15,019 nucleotides of DNA, from contig DASQVO010000431.1 in the NCBI GenBank assembly GCA_035640715.1, forward strand, positions 1 through 15,019. The letters are read 5' to 3'. A model generated the notes under the pieces. It was not told where the DNA came from. It was given only the letters and a program-made list of their open reading frames with translations, and made no database searches. The position numbers and the translations under genes were made by a program. Source of the stretch: DASQVO01 sp035640715. GTDB taxonomy: Bacteria > Actinomycetota > Actinomycetes > Streptosporangiales > Streptosporangiaceae. Positions 1-6,609 of this stretch are shown piece by piece; position 1 is the first letter of the stretch, and each line of letters starts with the position of its first letter.

Positions 1-1
1 G

Positions 2-1690
2 GGCAGCGGGCCGAACCGGATCGGCCAGGGCATCGAGTTCGACTACGCCTGCGTGCACGCGTCCTTCGCGCTGGCCGACGCCGGCTACGAGACCGTCATG
101 GTCAACTGCAACCCGGAGACCGTCTCCACCGACTACGACACATCCGGCCGGCTGTATTTCGAGCCGCTCACGCTGGAAGACGTGCTCGAGGTGGTGCACG
201 CGGAGCAGGCGAGCGGCCCGGTGGTAGGCGTCATCGTCCAGTTTGGCGGGCAGACCCCGCTGGGGCTGGCGGCCGCGCTCGAACGGGCCGGCGTGCCCGT
301 GGTCGGGACCAGCCCGGCCGCGATCGACCTGGCCGAGGACCGCGGCGCGTTCGCTGAGGTGCTCGCCCGGGCGGGCCTGGCGGCGCCGCGGTACGGCACC
401 GCCACCTCGGCGGCGGAGGCGCAGCGGGTGGCGGACGAGATCGGCTACCCGGTGCTCGTGCGGCCGTCCTACGTGCTCGGCGGCCGTGGCATGGAAATCG
501 TCTACGACGACGACAGCCTGGCGGCCTACGTGGAACGCGCCACCCAGGCGAGCCCCGAGCATCCCGTGCTGATCGACAGGTTCCTCGACGATGCGATCGA
601 GATCGACGTGGACGCGCTCTACGACGGCGAGGATCTCTACCTCGGCGGCGTGATGGAGCACATCGAGGAGGCGGGGATCCACTCCGGCGACTCGGCGTGC
701 GCGCTGCCGCCGATCACGCTGGGCCGGGCGGACATCGAGCGGATCCGGGACGCGACCACGCGGATCGCGGCCGGCGTAGGCGTGCGTGGCCTGCTCAATG
801 TCCAGTACGCGCTCGCCGCCGGAGTGCTCTACGTGCTCGAGGCAAACCCGCGGGCCTCCCGCACGGTGCCGTTCGTCTCCAAGGCCACCGCTGTGCCGCT
901 GGCCAAGGCCGCGGCTCGGGTCATGCTCGGCGCTTCCATCGCGGAGCTGCGTACGGAGGGGCTGCTGCCGGGATCGGGGGACGGCGGGACGCTGCCGCTG
1001 GATGCGCCGGTGGCAGTGAAGGAGGCCGTGCTGCCGTTCGGCAGGTTCCGGGACGCACGCGGGGAGGGTGTGGACACGGTTCTCGGGCCGGAGATGCGCT
1101 CCACCGGCGAGGTGATGGGAATCGATGAGATGTTCGGCACCGCGTACGCGAAATCGCAGGCCGCCGTCTATGGGTCCCTGCCGGTCAAGGGGCGCGTGTT
1201 CGTGTCCGTGGCGAATAGGGACAAGCGGTCGATGGTGTTCCCGGTCAAGCGCCTCGCCGACCTCGGCTTCGAGATCTGGGCCACTGAGGGCACCGCGGAG
1301 GTGCTGCGGCGCAACGGCGTCCGTGCCAGGATCGTCCGCAAGCACAGCGATGGCCCCGGGCCGGACGACGAGCCGACGGTCGTCACCCAGATCCTGGCCG
1401 GCGAGGTGGACCTCATCGTCAACACGCCGTTCGGCAGCCCCGGGCAGACGGGCCCCCGCCTCGACGGTTACGAGATCCGCACCGCCGCCGTCCGCCGGGG
1501 CATCCCGTGCGTGACGACCGTGGCGGGCCTCGCCGCCGCGGTGCAGGGCATCGAGGCCACTATCCGAGGCGAGGTGGGCGTCAGGTCCCTGCAACAGCAC
1601 GCCGAGTGCCTGCGCGGCATCGGGTTATGGCCCTATAGCCCGATGACCGGATTCTCCCCGGCCCGGCGCCGTGTCGGCGAGGGGCCATGA
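2..1690 (+). CDS. carB: Carbamoyl-phosphate synthase large subunit, C-terminal half (5' truncated by window edge)
   Basis: CarB makes carbamoyl phosphate from ammonia (supplied by CarA from glutamine), bicarbonate and two ATP, for pyrimidine and arginine synthesis. The frame is open from base 2, where it reads GSGPNRIGQGIEFDY, a CarB signature. About half of a roughly 1,100-residue protein is therefore missing upstream. The visible 562 residues cover the second ATP-grasp unit, which binds carbamate: VQFGGQTP near residue 80, RPSYVLGGRGM near 155, and EANPRASRTVPF near 280. From about residue 405 comes the C-terminal MGS-like allosteric domain, with VKGRVFVSVANRDK and later NTPFGSPGQTG. The stop overlaps the pyrK start by 4 bases (ATGA), so the two are co-transcribed and probably translationally coupled. 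Identification is secure. The true start and any upstream pyr/car genes lie outside the window. Confidence 0.97.
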   Translation, partial: GSGPNRIGQGIEFDYACVHASFALADAGYETVMVNCNPETVSTDYDTSGRLYFEPLTLEDVLEVVHAEQASGPVVGVIVQFGGQTPLGLAAALERAGVPVVGTSPAAIDLAEDRGAFAEVLARAGLAAPRYGTATSAAEAQRVADEIGYPVLVRPSYVLGGRGMEIVYDDDSLAAYVERATQASPEHPVLIDRFLDDAIEIDVDALYDGEDLYLGGVMEHIEEAGIHSGDSACALPPITLGRADIERIRDATTRIAAGVGVRGLLNVQYALAAGVLYVLEANPRASRTVPFVSKATAVPLAKAAARVMLGASIAELRTEGLLPGSGDGGTLPLDAPVAVKEAVLPFGRFRDARGEGVDTVLGPEMRSTGEVMGIDEMFGTAYAKSQAAVYGSLPVKGRVFVSVANRDKRSMVFPVKRLADLGFEIWATEGTAEVLRRNGVRARIVRKHSDGPGPDDEPTVVTQILAGEVDLIVNTPFGSPGQTGPRLDGYEIRTAAVRRGIPCVTTVAGLAAAVQGIEATIRGEVGVRSLQQHAECLRGIGLWPYSPMTGFSPARRRVGEGP

Positions 1691-2652
1691 CGTCCAAGGC
1701 ACCAAGGGATGGTGAGCACAGCGTGGCGCCGGTTCAGGTACGCGGGCCGGTGCTCACCCTGCGCCGGATCGATGCCTACCACGCGCTGACGATGGTAGCA
1801 CCGGCGATCGCCACGCGCTTCAAGCCGGGCCAGTTCGTGACGGTCTCCGTTGGCGGCCCGGAAACCTCGATGCTGCTGCGCCGCGCCTTCTCCATCCACG
1901 AGGTCCGGCCCGACCACGGCGGCACGGTGGAGTTCGTCTTCACCGCCCGCGGGCCGGGCACCCGCTGGCTCGCCGCGCGCCGCGGCCGGGACCTGCTGGA
2001 CGTGGTCGGCCCCCTGGGCCGGCCGTTTCCCGTCCCGCGCGATTCCGTGAGCTGCCTGCTGGTCGGCGTCGGATACGGCAGCGCCGCGCTGTTCCCGCTC
2101 GCTGACCGGCTGCGCGGCCGCGGCTGCCAGGTCGACTTCCTGCTCGGGGCGGAGAGTGCGGACCGGGTGTTCGGCGCGCAGCGGGCACGCCGCACCGCCC
2201 GCAGCGCCACGATCACGACCGAGGACGGGTCGCTGGGCGTGCGCGGCGTGGTCACCGATATGCTCAGCCAGGTCATCCACGAGGCCCGCACCGACGTCAT
2301 CTACGTGGCCGCGCCGCTGCCGGTGCTGCGCGACGTTACCGCCCTGGCGAACCGGTACGACATTCCCGTGCAGGCGTGCGTGCAGGAAACCATGGCCTGC
2401 GGTACCGGGGTGTGCATGGCCTGCGTGCTCCCCGTCATAGGGTCCGACGGGATCACGAGGATCGTGCGCTCCTGCGTAGACGGGCCGGTGTTCCGCGGCG
2501 ACCTCGTCCGCTGGGACGACGTGGGGACGATTCCGTTCGACGCGCTCGGCGCCCCCGGCTGGAAGCCGCCACGTCCGGCACCGGCCGCACCGGCCGGGCA
2601 TGCGGCGAGTACGCGGCCGTGGGTGCCGGGGGAGTCCGGGCATGCCGGTTGA
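1687..2652 (+). CDS. pyrK: Dihydroorotate dehydrogenase B, electron-transfer subunit (FAD and [2Fe-2S])
   Basis: PyrK carries electrons from the class 1B dihydroorotate dehydrogenase to NAD+ through FAD and a [2Fe-2S] cluster. The 321 residues show the ferredoxin-reductase layout: a flavin-binding barrel with RRAFS at 65-69, then a nucleotide-binding region with LLVGVGYGSAAL at 124-135. Near the C terminus is the iron-sulfur motif C238-X4-C243-X2-C246-X16-C263, in ETMACGTGVCMACVLP and RSCVDGPVF. The family spacing is CX4CX2CXnC, so all four ligands are present. The ATG overlaps the carB stop (ATGA). A GAGGGG lies only 2 bases upstream, so an internal GTG at 1723 is possible but less likely. 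The last 30 or so residues are Pro/Ala-rich and look like a disordered tail. The end overlaps pyrD by 11 bases, as expected for partners in one heterotetramer. Confidence 0.93.
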   Translation: MTSKAPRDGEHSVAPVQVRGPVLTLRRIDAYHALTMVAPAIATRFKPGQFVTVSVGGPETSMLLRRAFSIHEVRPDHGGTVEFVFTARGPGTRWLAARRGRDLLDVVGPLGRPFPVPRDSVSCLLVGVGYGSAALFPLADRLRGRGCQVDFLLGAESADRVFGAQRARRTARSATITTEDGSLGVRGVVTDMLSQVIHEARTDVIYVAAPLPVLRDVTALANRYDIPVQACVQETMACGTGVCMACVLPVIGSDGITRIVRSCVDGPVFRGDLVRWDDVGTIPFDALGAPGWKPPRPAPAAPAGHAASTRPWVPGESGHAG

Positions 2653-3604
2653 CCTCCGCACCAGGCTCGGCCAGGTAGAACTGCCGAGCCCGGTCCTCAC
2701 GGCGGCCGGGTGCGCGGGGACGGGCCGCGAGCTCGCGCAGTTCATCGAGGTGGCGAAGATCGGTGCGGTCGTCACCAAATCGATCATGATCGAGCCGCGG
2801 GCCGGCCGGCCGACGCCCCGCACCGCCGAGACCCCGAGCGGGATGCTCAACTCGATCGGCCTGCAAGGGCCCGGGATCGACGCGTTCCTCCAGCGGGACC
2901 TGCCGTGGCTGCTGTCCCGCGGCGCCCGCACCGTGGTCTCGATCGCCGGCGGCAGCGTGCGCGAATACGCCGAGCTGGCCTCCCGGCTGTCTGACGCTGC
3001 CGGGGTCACCGCTATCGAGATCAACATGTCGTGCCCGAACGTAGAGGACCGCGGCCAGGTCTTCGCATGCCAGCCGGATGCTGCGGCCCGTGTCGTGGAT
3101 GCGGTGCGCCGCTGCGCCCGGTATGAGATCCCGGTGTTCGCCAAGCTTTCAGCGGACGTGACGGACATCGTGGCTATCGCCCGGTCCTGCGTGGCAGCGG
3201 GCGCAGACGGCCTGTCCATGATCAACACCCTGCGGGGGATGGTCATCGACACGCAGACTTTGCAGCCGGCGCTGGCCGGCGTAACCGGCGGCCTGTCGGG
3301 CCCGGCGATCCGCCCGGTTGCGGTCCGGTGTGTCTGGCAGGTGCGCCAGGCCCTGCCCGATGTCCCGATCATCGGAATCGGCGGCGTGCGCACGGGACGC
3401 GACGCGTTCGAGCTCATCCTCGCCGGTGCCTCCATGGTCGGCGTGGGAACCGCGATCTTTCACGACCCGTCGGCCTGTGCGCGTGTCGCCGGCGAGCTTG
3501 AAGAAGAACTCGCCCGGCACGGCGCGGAGCGCCTGACTGACGTCATGGGCCTCGCTCATCACCCGGGCGGCCTCCCGGTTTCCCTTTGGCGCCGGATGGC
3601 CTGA
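2642..3604 (+). CDS. pyrD: Dihydroorotate dehydrogenase, class 1B catalytic subunit
   Basis: This is the FMN-containing catalytic subunit that oxidises dihydroorotate to orotate, the fourth step of pyrimidine synthesis. The 320-residue TIM barrel has K46 (VVTKSIM), NSIGLQGPG at 70-78 and EINMSCPN at 126-133, with the class 1 catalytic base Cys131. It also has FAKLSAD with K168, GIGGVRTGRDA at 245-255 and the phosphate site GASMVGVGTA at 262-271. A cysteine base (class 2 enzymes have serine), no N-terminal membrane helix and a pyrK partner together mark class 1B. The frame opens at 2600, but ATG 2642 is chosen because GGGGGAG at 2628-2634 sits 7 bases upstream and homology begins at MPVDLRTRLG. 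This start overlaps the pyrK end by 11 bases. The enzyme is soluble and NAD-linked through PyrK rather than quinone-linked. Confidence 0.95.
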   Translation: MPVDLRTRLGQVELPSPVLTAAGCAGTGRELAQFIEVAKIGAVVTKSIMIEPRAGRPTPRTAETPSGMLNSIGLQGPGIDAFLQRDLPWLLSRGARTVVSIAGGSVREYAELASRLSDAAGVTAIEINMSCPNVEDRGQVFACQPDAAARVVDAVRRCARYEIPVFAKLSADVTDIVAIARSCVAAGADGLSMINTLRGMVIDTQTLQPALAGVTGGLSGPAIRPVAVRCVWQVRQALPDVPIIGIGGVRTGRDAFELILAGASMVGVGTAIFHDPSACARVAGELEEELARHGAERLTDVMGLAHHPGGLPVSLWRRMA

Positions 3605-3687
3605 GTGGCGCCGCGGAGTAGCTGGCCGGGCATTAAGGAACCGTATGCGTCACACAATCCGGAGCGAGGTGCATTACTCTCGGGGAT

Positions 3688-3715
3688 GCCTGGGATCTCC
3701 CGTGAAATCCCAGGC
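3688..3715. terminator. Hairpin downstream of pyrD
   Basis: GCCTGGGAT (3688-3696) and ATCCCAGGC (3707-3715) form a perfect 9-base stem with a 10-base loop, 84 bases after the pyrD stop. An alternative pairing of ATGCC with GGCAT extends it. No T-run follows, but actinobacterial terminators often lack one. It could equally be an RNA-processing or regulatory hairpin. Confidence 0.4.
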
Positions 3716-3826
3716 GGCATGCATCTCCCGCAGCTCATCATGGTGCATCTGTCATCAACATGTGCTGATGCCGTTAGCCGAACGGTATCGGTTATGAGTG
3801 CCCTGAGATGAGCAGGCGCGATGATG

Positions 3827-3855
3827 TGGGCAATGTGAGCGTTAACAGGTAGGCT
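3827..3855 (+). promoter_or_regulatory. Weak candidate promoter for pyrF
   Basis: TGGGCA at 3827-3832 and TAGGCT at 3850-3855 are separated by 17 bases. The first matches TTGACA at four of six places, and the second keeps the TA...T core. The pair lies about 220 bases upstream of the pyrF start, which would give a long structured leader. Chance matches of this quality are common, so this is only a suggestion. Confidence 0.25.
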
Positions 3856-3896
3856 CCGCGAGGGCTCCGGATCCGTGGGACCGGCGAATTGCCTCC

Positions 3897-4023
3897 GGGA
3901 ACCCGCCTGGCCCGGTTGTCCCGTAACGGGCTTCCGCCGGGGTTCCCGTGGCCCTGCCGGGCCGGTTCGGCGGGCCTGGGTGCCGCACGTGCGGCCGGTG
4001 CGGGCCACCGTGGCCACCCGCAC
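3897..4023 (+). repeat. Cluster of three GC-rich inverted repeats in the pyrF leader
   Basis: Three structures sit in a row just before pyrF. GGGAACCC (3897-3904) pairs with GGGTTCCC (3940-3947) around an inner GCCCG/CGGGC stem. GCCGCACGTGCGGC (3982-3995) is a perfect 14-base palindrome. GTGCGGGCCA (3998-4007) pairs with TGGCC and CGCAC (4011-4023), with a 3-base bulge. The last ends about 50 bases before the pyrF start codon. The set could act as an attenuator or mRNA-stability element. I do not recognise a known riboswitch or a PyrR-binding loop here. Confidence 0.4.
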
Positions 4024-4074
4024 GCGGGCGGATAGAGCGAACCTCTGAATAGCACGATCTCTGAAGGAGTGGCC

Positions 4075-4782
4075 TTGAGCAACCCGGCGCCGGTCGCCGT
4101 CGCGCTAGACGCGCCCGACCTTGAGACAGCCGCGCGGTGGGCAGGCCTGGTGACGCCGCACGTAAGCACGGTGAAGATCGGCCTTGAGCTGTACCTGCGG
4201 TACGGCCCTGGCGTGGTCCCCTCGATCAGGGGAGCCAGCGGCGTGCGCATCTTCCTCGATCTCAAGCTGCACGACATCCCGGCGACGGTCGCCGGTGCGG
4301 CCCGGACCGTCGCGCGCCTGCGCCCGGACCTGCTTACCGTCCATGCGAGCGGTGGCCCCGGCGTCATCCGTGCCGCCGCTGAGGCCGCCCCCGACACGAA
4401 GATCGCCGCGGTCACTGTGCTCACCTCGCTGAGCGAGGCCCATCTGGAAAAGACCGGGGTGACCGGTAGCGTCCATGACACGGTGCTGCGGCTAGCCACG
4501 CTCGCCGTGGAAGCCGGTGCCCGCGGCATCGTCTGCTCGCCCCGTGAGGTGGCGGCCGTCCGGGCGGAGGTGGGACCTGACATTACGCTCATCACCCCGG
4601 GGGTGCGGCCGGCCGGGACGGATGCCCACGACCAGGCCCGGGTCGCGACGCCCCAGGACGCCCTGCAGGCCGGGTCTGACCTGCTGGTAATCGGCCGTCC
4701 CATTACCGGCGCACCCGATCCGGGCGCGGCCGCGGCGGCGCTGGCAGCGTCCCTGCGGCGGCTCACGCCCGTTGGCAGGTAA
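4075..4782 (+). CDS. pyrF: Orotidine 5'-phosphate decarboxylase
   Basis: PyrF decarboxylates OMP to UMP, the last step of de novo pyrimidine synthesis. The 235-residue protein has the group 1 signature: VALDAPD at 9-15, VKIGLELY at 33-40 and the catalytic D-x-K-x-x-D set in FLDLKLHDIP (D62, K64, D67). It also has HASGGPG, GIVCSPREV, the phosphate-binding ITPGVRP and a late VIGRPIT (the usual glycine-arginine contact). The TTG start at 4075 is preferred. A strong GAAGGAG at 4063-4069 lies 5 bases before it, whereas the alternative GTG at 4069 would overlap that ribosome site. Translation from GTG adds only two residues. It completes the pathway with carB/pyrK/pyrD but is separated from them by the long structured gap. 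Confidence 0.95.
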   Translation: MSNPAPVAVALDAPDLETAARWAGLVTPHVSTVKIGLELYLRYGPGVVPSIRGASGVRIFLDLKLHDIPATVAGAARTVARLRPDLLTVHASGGPGVIRAAAEAAPDTKIAAVTVLTSLSEAHLEKTGVTGSVHDTVLRLATLAVEAGARGIVCSPREVAAVRAEVGPDITLITPGVRPAGTDAHDQARVATPQDALQAGSDLLVIGRPITGAPDPGAAAAALAASLRRLTPVGR

Positions 4783-4839
4783 GCAGGACCATGATGGCCA
4801 CCGTCCCTGTGGTTACACTGCCGCCCGGCCCGGTGAAAC

Positions 4840-4863
4840 AGCGACCGCTCCGCGGCGGTCGCT
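4840..4863 (+). terminator. Strong hairpin terminator after pyrF
   Basis: AGCGACCGC (4840-4848) and GCGGTCGCT (4855-4863) form a perfect 9-base stem closed by a 6-base loop, 57 bases after the pyrF stop. There is no T-tract, as is common in actinomycetes. Position and stem strength make it the likely end of the pyrimidine transcript. Confidence 0.65.
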
Positions 4864-4936
4864 AAGGCGCATCGATCCGATCCGGATGGGCATCATTCTC
4901 GCGCGCACTAGACGTCACCATAGGATGCGCTTCGTC

Positions 4937-4966
4937 TTGATATGTAAAATATTCACTTGCTATATT
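4937..4966 (+). promoter_or_regulatory. Sigma-70-type promoter with extended -10
   Basis: TTGATA (4937-4942) and TATATT (4961-4966) are separated by 18 bases, and TGC directly precedes the -10, giving an extended -10. Both hexamers are close to consensus and sit in an AT-rich island within high-GC DNA. Transcription would start near 4973, about 500 bases before mihF. It could drive mihF with a long leader or a separate short RNA. Confidence 0.5.
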
Positions 4967-5108
4967 AGGCCGACGGCAGACCCGTTTCAGGGGGATTGCA
5001 TCGCCTTGCTGTACCCGTCTGGTTGGCCCCCAGGTGAGTGGCGAGACGCCCCGTATGGGACTAACGGCTTCAGTGATCTGAGCGCCGCTATGATATGTGT
5101 GATCCGCC

Positions 5109-5264
5109 GTGACCAAATCCGCGAAGCCGGGCTGGCTCCGCTTGCCCGCCGGCCGTCCGGAGGATTCGCTGTGGGCCGAAGGCGTTATCTCCGCTCCGCC
5201 GTTCAGCGATCGCCACAAGGAGCTTACTCTTGCGGTGGAAGGCCCATCACACCGGACTCGGTGA
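5109..5264 (+). CDS. Possible 51-residue hypothetical protein or gene fragment
   Basis: A GTG-started frame, too short for most callers, reads MTKSAKPGWLRLPAG and continues through EDSLWAEGVISAPPF to a TGA at 5262-5264. An in-frame TGA lies just upstream, so it cannot extend. Third positions are mostly G or C (roughly 70 percent by eye), higher than expected for this AT-mixed stretch, and the residue mix looks protein-like. There is no clear ribosome site before the GTG, and I do not recognise the family. It may be a remnant of a longer gene or chance. Confidence 0.2.
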   Translation: MTKSAKPGWLRLPAGRPEDSLWAEGVISAPPFSDRHKELTLAVEGPSHRTR

Positions 5265-5367
5265 CCCGTCGCGCCCAGCCTCCGGACCGCTGCCGGCAAG
5301 CCAGGCGGAGAGTGTGTGACCGTTGGTTGGTTTCATTTAGTAATCGAACAGCTACGCAGAGTAATAT

Positions 5368-5381
5368 CCATAAATTTATGG
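5368..5381. promoter_or_regulatory. Perfect 14-base AT-rich palindrome upstream of mihF
   Basis: CCATAAATTTATGG is a perfect inverted repeat centred about 102 bases before the mihF start, in a local AT-rich patch. Such a sequence is rare by chance in DNA this GC-rich. It could be a repressor operator or a nucleoid-protein site controlling mihF. TAATAT at 5362-5367, immediately upstream, could be a -10 element, which would place the palindrome over the transcription start. Confidence 0.4.
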
Positions 5382-5476
5382 CGACATAAACAGGGATTCG
5401 CGTTGCCGAAAGGTACCCTCACTCGCTAGTTTCCCCCCCACCAGCCTTTTTACCGACGAAACCCGAGGTGACCCGA

Positions 5477-5797
5477 GTGGCTCTTCCTCCCCTCACTCCC
5501 GACCAGCGCGCGGCTGCCTTGGAGAAGGCCGCCAGAGCGCGCAAAGAACGCGCCGAGGTGAAGAATCGCCTCAAGCGCGGGGCCATGACCCTGTCCGACG
5601 TCATCAAGGAAGGCACAACGGATGACGTCATTGGCAAGATGAAGGTCTCGGCCTTGCTCGAGTCGATGCCCGGCGTCGGCAAGATACGGGCCAAGCAGAT
5701 CATGGAACGGCTTGGCATCGCCGAGTCCCGCCGCGTCCGCGGGCTCGGAGCCAACCAGCGCTCTGCGCTCGAGCAAGAGTTCGGTTCGGACATCTGA
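5477..5797 (+). CDS. mihF: Actinobacterial integration host factor (mIHF)
   Basis: mIHF is a small nucleoid-associated DNA-binding protein specific to Actinomycetota; in mycobacteria it is essential and was first known as a host factor for L5 phage integration. The 106 residues match the family end to end: MALPPLTPDQRAAALEKA, then VKNRLKRGAMTLSDVI, DVIGKMKVSALLESMPGVGK at about 50-69, and RAKQIMERLGI. The GVGK-centred segment at 64-82 is the helix-turn-helix-like DNA-binding element. The GTG at 5477 is chosen because the family begins MALPPLT and GAGGTGA at 5465-5471 lies 5 bases before it; a GTG at 5468 would overlap that site. It lies 60 bases before gmk and very likely shares its transcript. 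Confidence 0.95.
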   Translation: MALPPLTPDQRAAALEKAARARKERAEVKNRLKRGAMTLSDVIKEGTTDDVIGKMKVSALLESMPGVGKIRAKQIMERLGIAESRRVRGLGANQRSALEQEFGSDI

Positions 5798-5856
5798 GGC
5801 GGCCAGCGGATTCCGGGATCGGGCACGGGGGTATGGTCGCCCAGCCCGGAGGTTTC

Positions 5857-6609
5857 GTGCGCGACTCCGCCACCCCCGGCGGAGCCGCGGACGCCAGCAG
5901 CGGACGCGGCCGGCCTTCCCGGCGGCTCTCCCGGCTGACCGTGCTCTCCGGGCCCTCCGGGGTCGGGAAGAGCACGGTCATCGCGGAGCTTCGCCGGGTG
6001 TGCCCGCAGGTCTGGCTGTCCGTCTCGGTCACGACCCGCTCGCCGCGCGCCGGCGAAGTCGACGGCCGGGAATACCACTTTGTCGACAGCCGGGAGTTCG
6101 ACCGGATGGTGGCGGCCGGCGAACTGCTCGAGTGGGCCGAGTTCGCCGGCAACAGGTACGGAACGCCGCGGAAGCCGCTTGAAGAGAAGCTGGCGGCCGG
6201 CGTGCCCTGTCTCCTGGAGATCGACCTCGCGGGGGCACGGCAGGTGCGCCGGAGCATGCCGGACGCGTGCCTGGTCTTCCTTGCGCCGCCTTCCTGGGAT
6301 GAACTGGTGCGCCGGCTCACGGGCCGCGGCACGGAGTCACCCGAGGTTGTGCAGCGGCGTCTTGAGGTCGCCCGCGGTGAACTCGCCGCGGAGAGCGAAT
6401 TCGACGTCACGATCGTCAACACGTCCGTCGAAGAGGTATGCCGCCAGGTGATAGCCTTGATTTTCGGCTCATCATCGGATGAGCAGTTAGCAGTTAGCGT
6501 TACCCAGACGGAAGGCGTGACGTGGCAGGGACTCCCGCCGCAGATGGCATCATCAATCCGCCGATCGACGAGCTTCTCAAGGTCGTGGACAGTAAGTACC
6601 AGCTCGTGA
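5857..6609 (+). CDS. gmk: Guanylate kinase with an abnormal C-terminal extension into rpoZ
   Basis: Guanylate kinase phosphorylates GMP to GDP. Numbered from GTG 5857 (250 residues), the P-loop GPSGVGKST is at 32-40. The GMP-binding region has SVTTRSPRAGEVDGREYHF at 57-75 and LLEWAEFAGNRYGTP at 90-104. The lid and adenine parts have LLEIDLAGARQV and APPSWDELVRRLTGRGTE. GTG 5857 is chosen because GGAGG at 5848-5852 precedes it by 4 bases. ATG 5833 is the alternative and adds 8 residues; neither affects the domain. The family normally ends near residue 203. Here the frame continues to 6609, overlapping rpoZ by 88 bases, with an unlike Ser/Arg/Thr-rich tail. A tandem 7-base duplication at 6482-6498 explains this: with one copy, the frame would stop at the TGA 6518-6520, one base before rpoZ. 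All catalytic regions precede the shift. Confidence 0.94.
   Translation: MRDSATPGGAADASSGRGRPSRRLSRLTVLSGPSGVGKSTVIAELRRVCPQVWLSVSVTTRSPRAGEVDGREYHFVDSREFDRMVAAGELLEWAEFAGNRYGTPRKPLEEKLAAGVPCLLEIDLAGARQVRRSMPDACLVFLAPPSWDELVRRLTGRGTESPEVVQRRLEVARGELAAESEFDVTIVNTSVEEVCRQVIALIFGSSSDEQLAVSVTQTEGVTWQGLPPQMASSIRRSTSFSRSWTVSTSS
6482..6498 (+). repeat. 7-base tandem duplication causing a gmk frameshift
   Basis: AGCAGTT occurs twice in tandem followed by AGC (6482-6498). Because 7 is not a multiple of 3, the second copy changes the gmk frame. Removing one copy gives a short tail ending at 6520. Replication slippage is the simplest origin. It could also be an assembly error, although short unit repeats like this are usually read correctly. 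Confidence 0.7.

Larger units (their letters stand above)
3605..4074. other. Gene-free 470-base gap between pyrD and pyrF, rich in inverted repeats
   Basis: No frame here looks like a real protein; a 68-codon frame at 3605 has no family resemblance and no ribosome site. The first 250 bases are less GC-rich than the genes and contain a 9-base inverted repeat at 3688-3715. The last 180 bases are very GC-rich and contain three further inverted repeats. A weak promoter-like pair lies at 3827-3855. These parts are listed separately. The plain reading is that pyrF has its own promoter and a structured leader, so it is not simply read through from pyrD. Confidence 0.6.
4783..5476. other. Gene-poor 694-base region between pyrF and mihF
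   Basis: It holds the pyrF terminator, an AT-rich promoter at 4937-4966, a possible 51-codon frame at 5109-5264 and an AT-rich palindrome at 5368-5381. A 205-codon frame spanning 4772-5389 has no family resemblance and runs through the terminator and promoter, so I reject it. AT-rich patches around 4937-4970 and 5325-5395 stand out sharply from the flanking genes. No tRNA, rRNA or riboswitch class was recognised. Confidence 0.6.

Noticed and set aside
1633..3435. 600-codon minus-strand frame opposite pyrK and pyrD
   Set aside because: It is a shadow frame typical of high-GC DNA; the plus strand carries clearly identified pyrK and pyrD with all catalytic motifs.
4772..5389. 205-codon plus-strand frame between pyrF and mihF
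   Set aside because: It runs through the pyrF terminator hairpin and the AT-rich promoter, has mixed third-position composition and resembles no family.
4783..5476. Known riboswitch (cobalamin, T-box or ydaO type) upstream of mihF
   Set aside because: I looked for the conserved boxes of these classes and did not find them.
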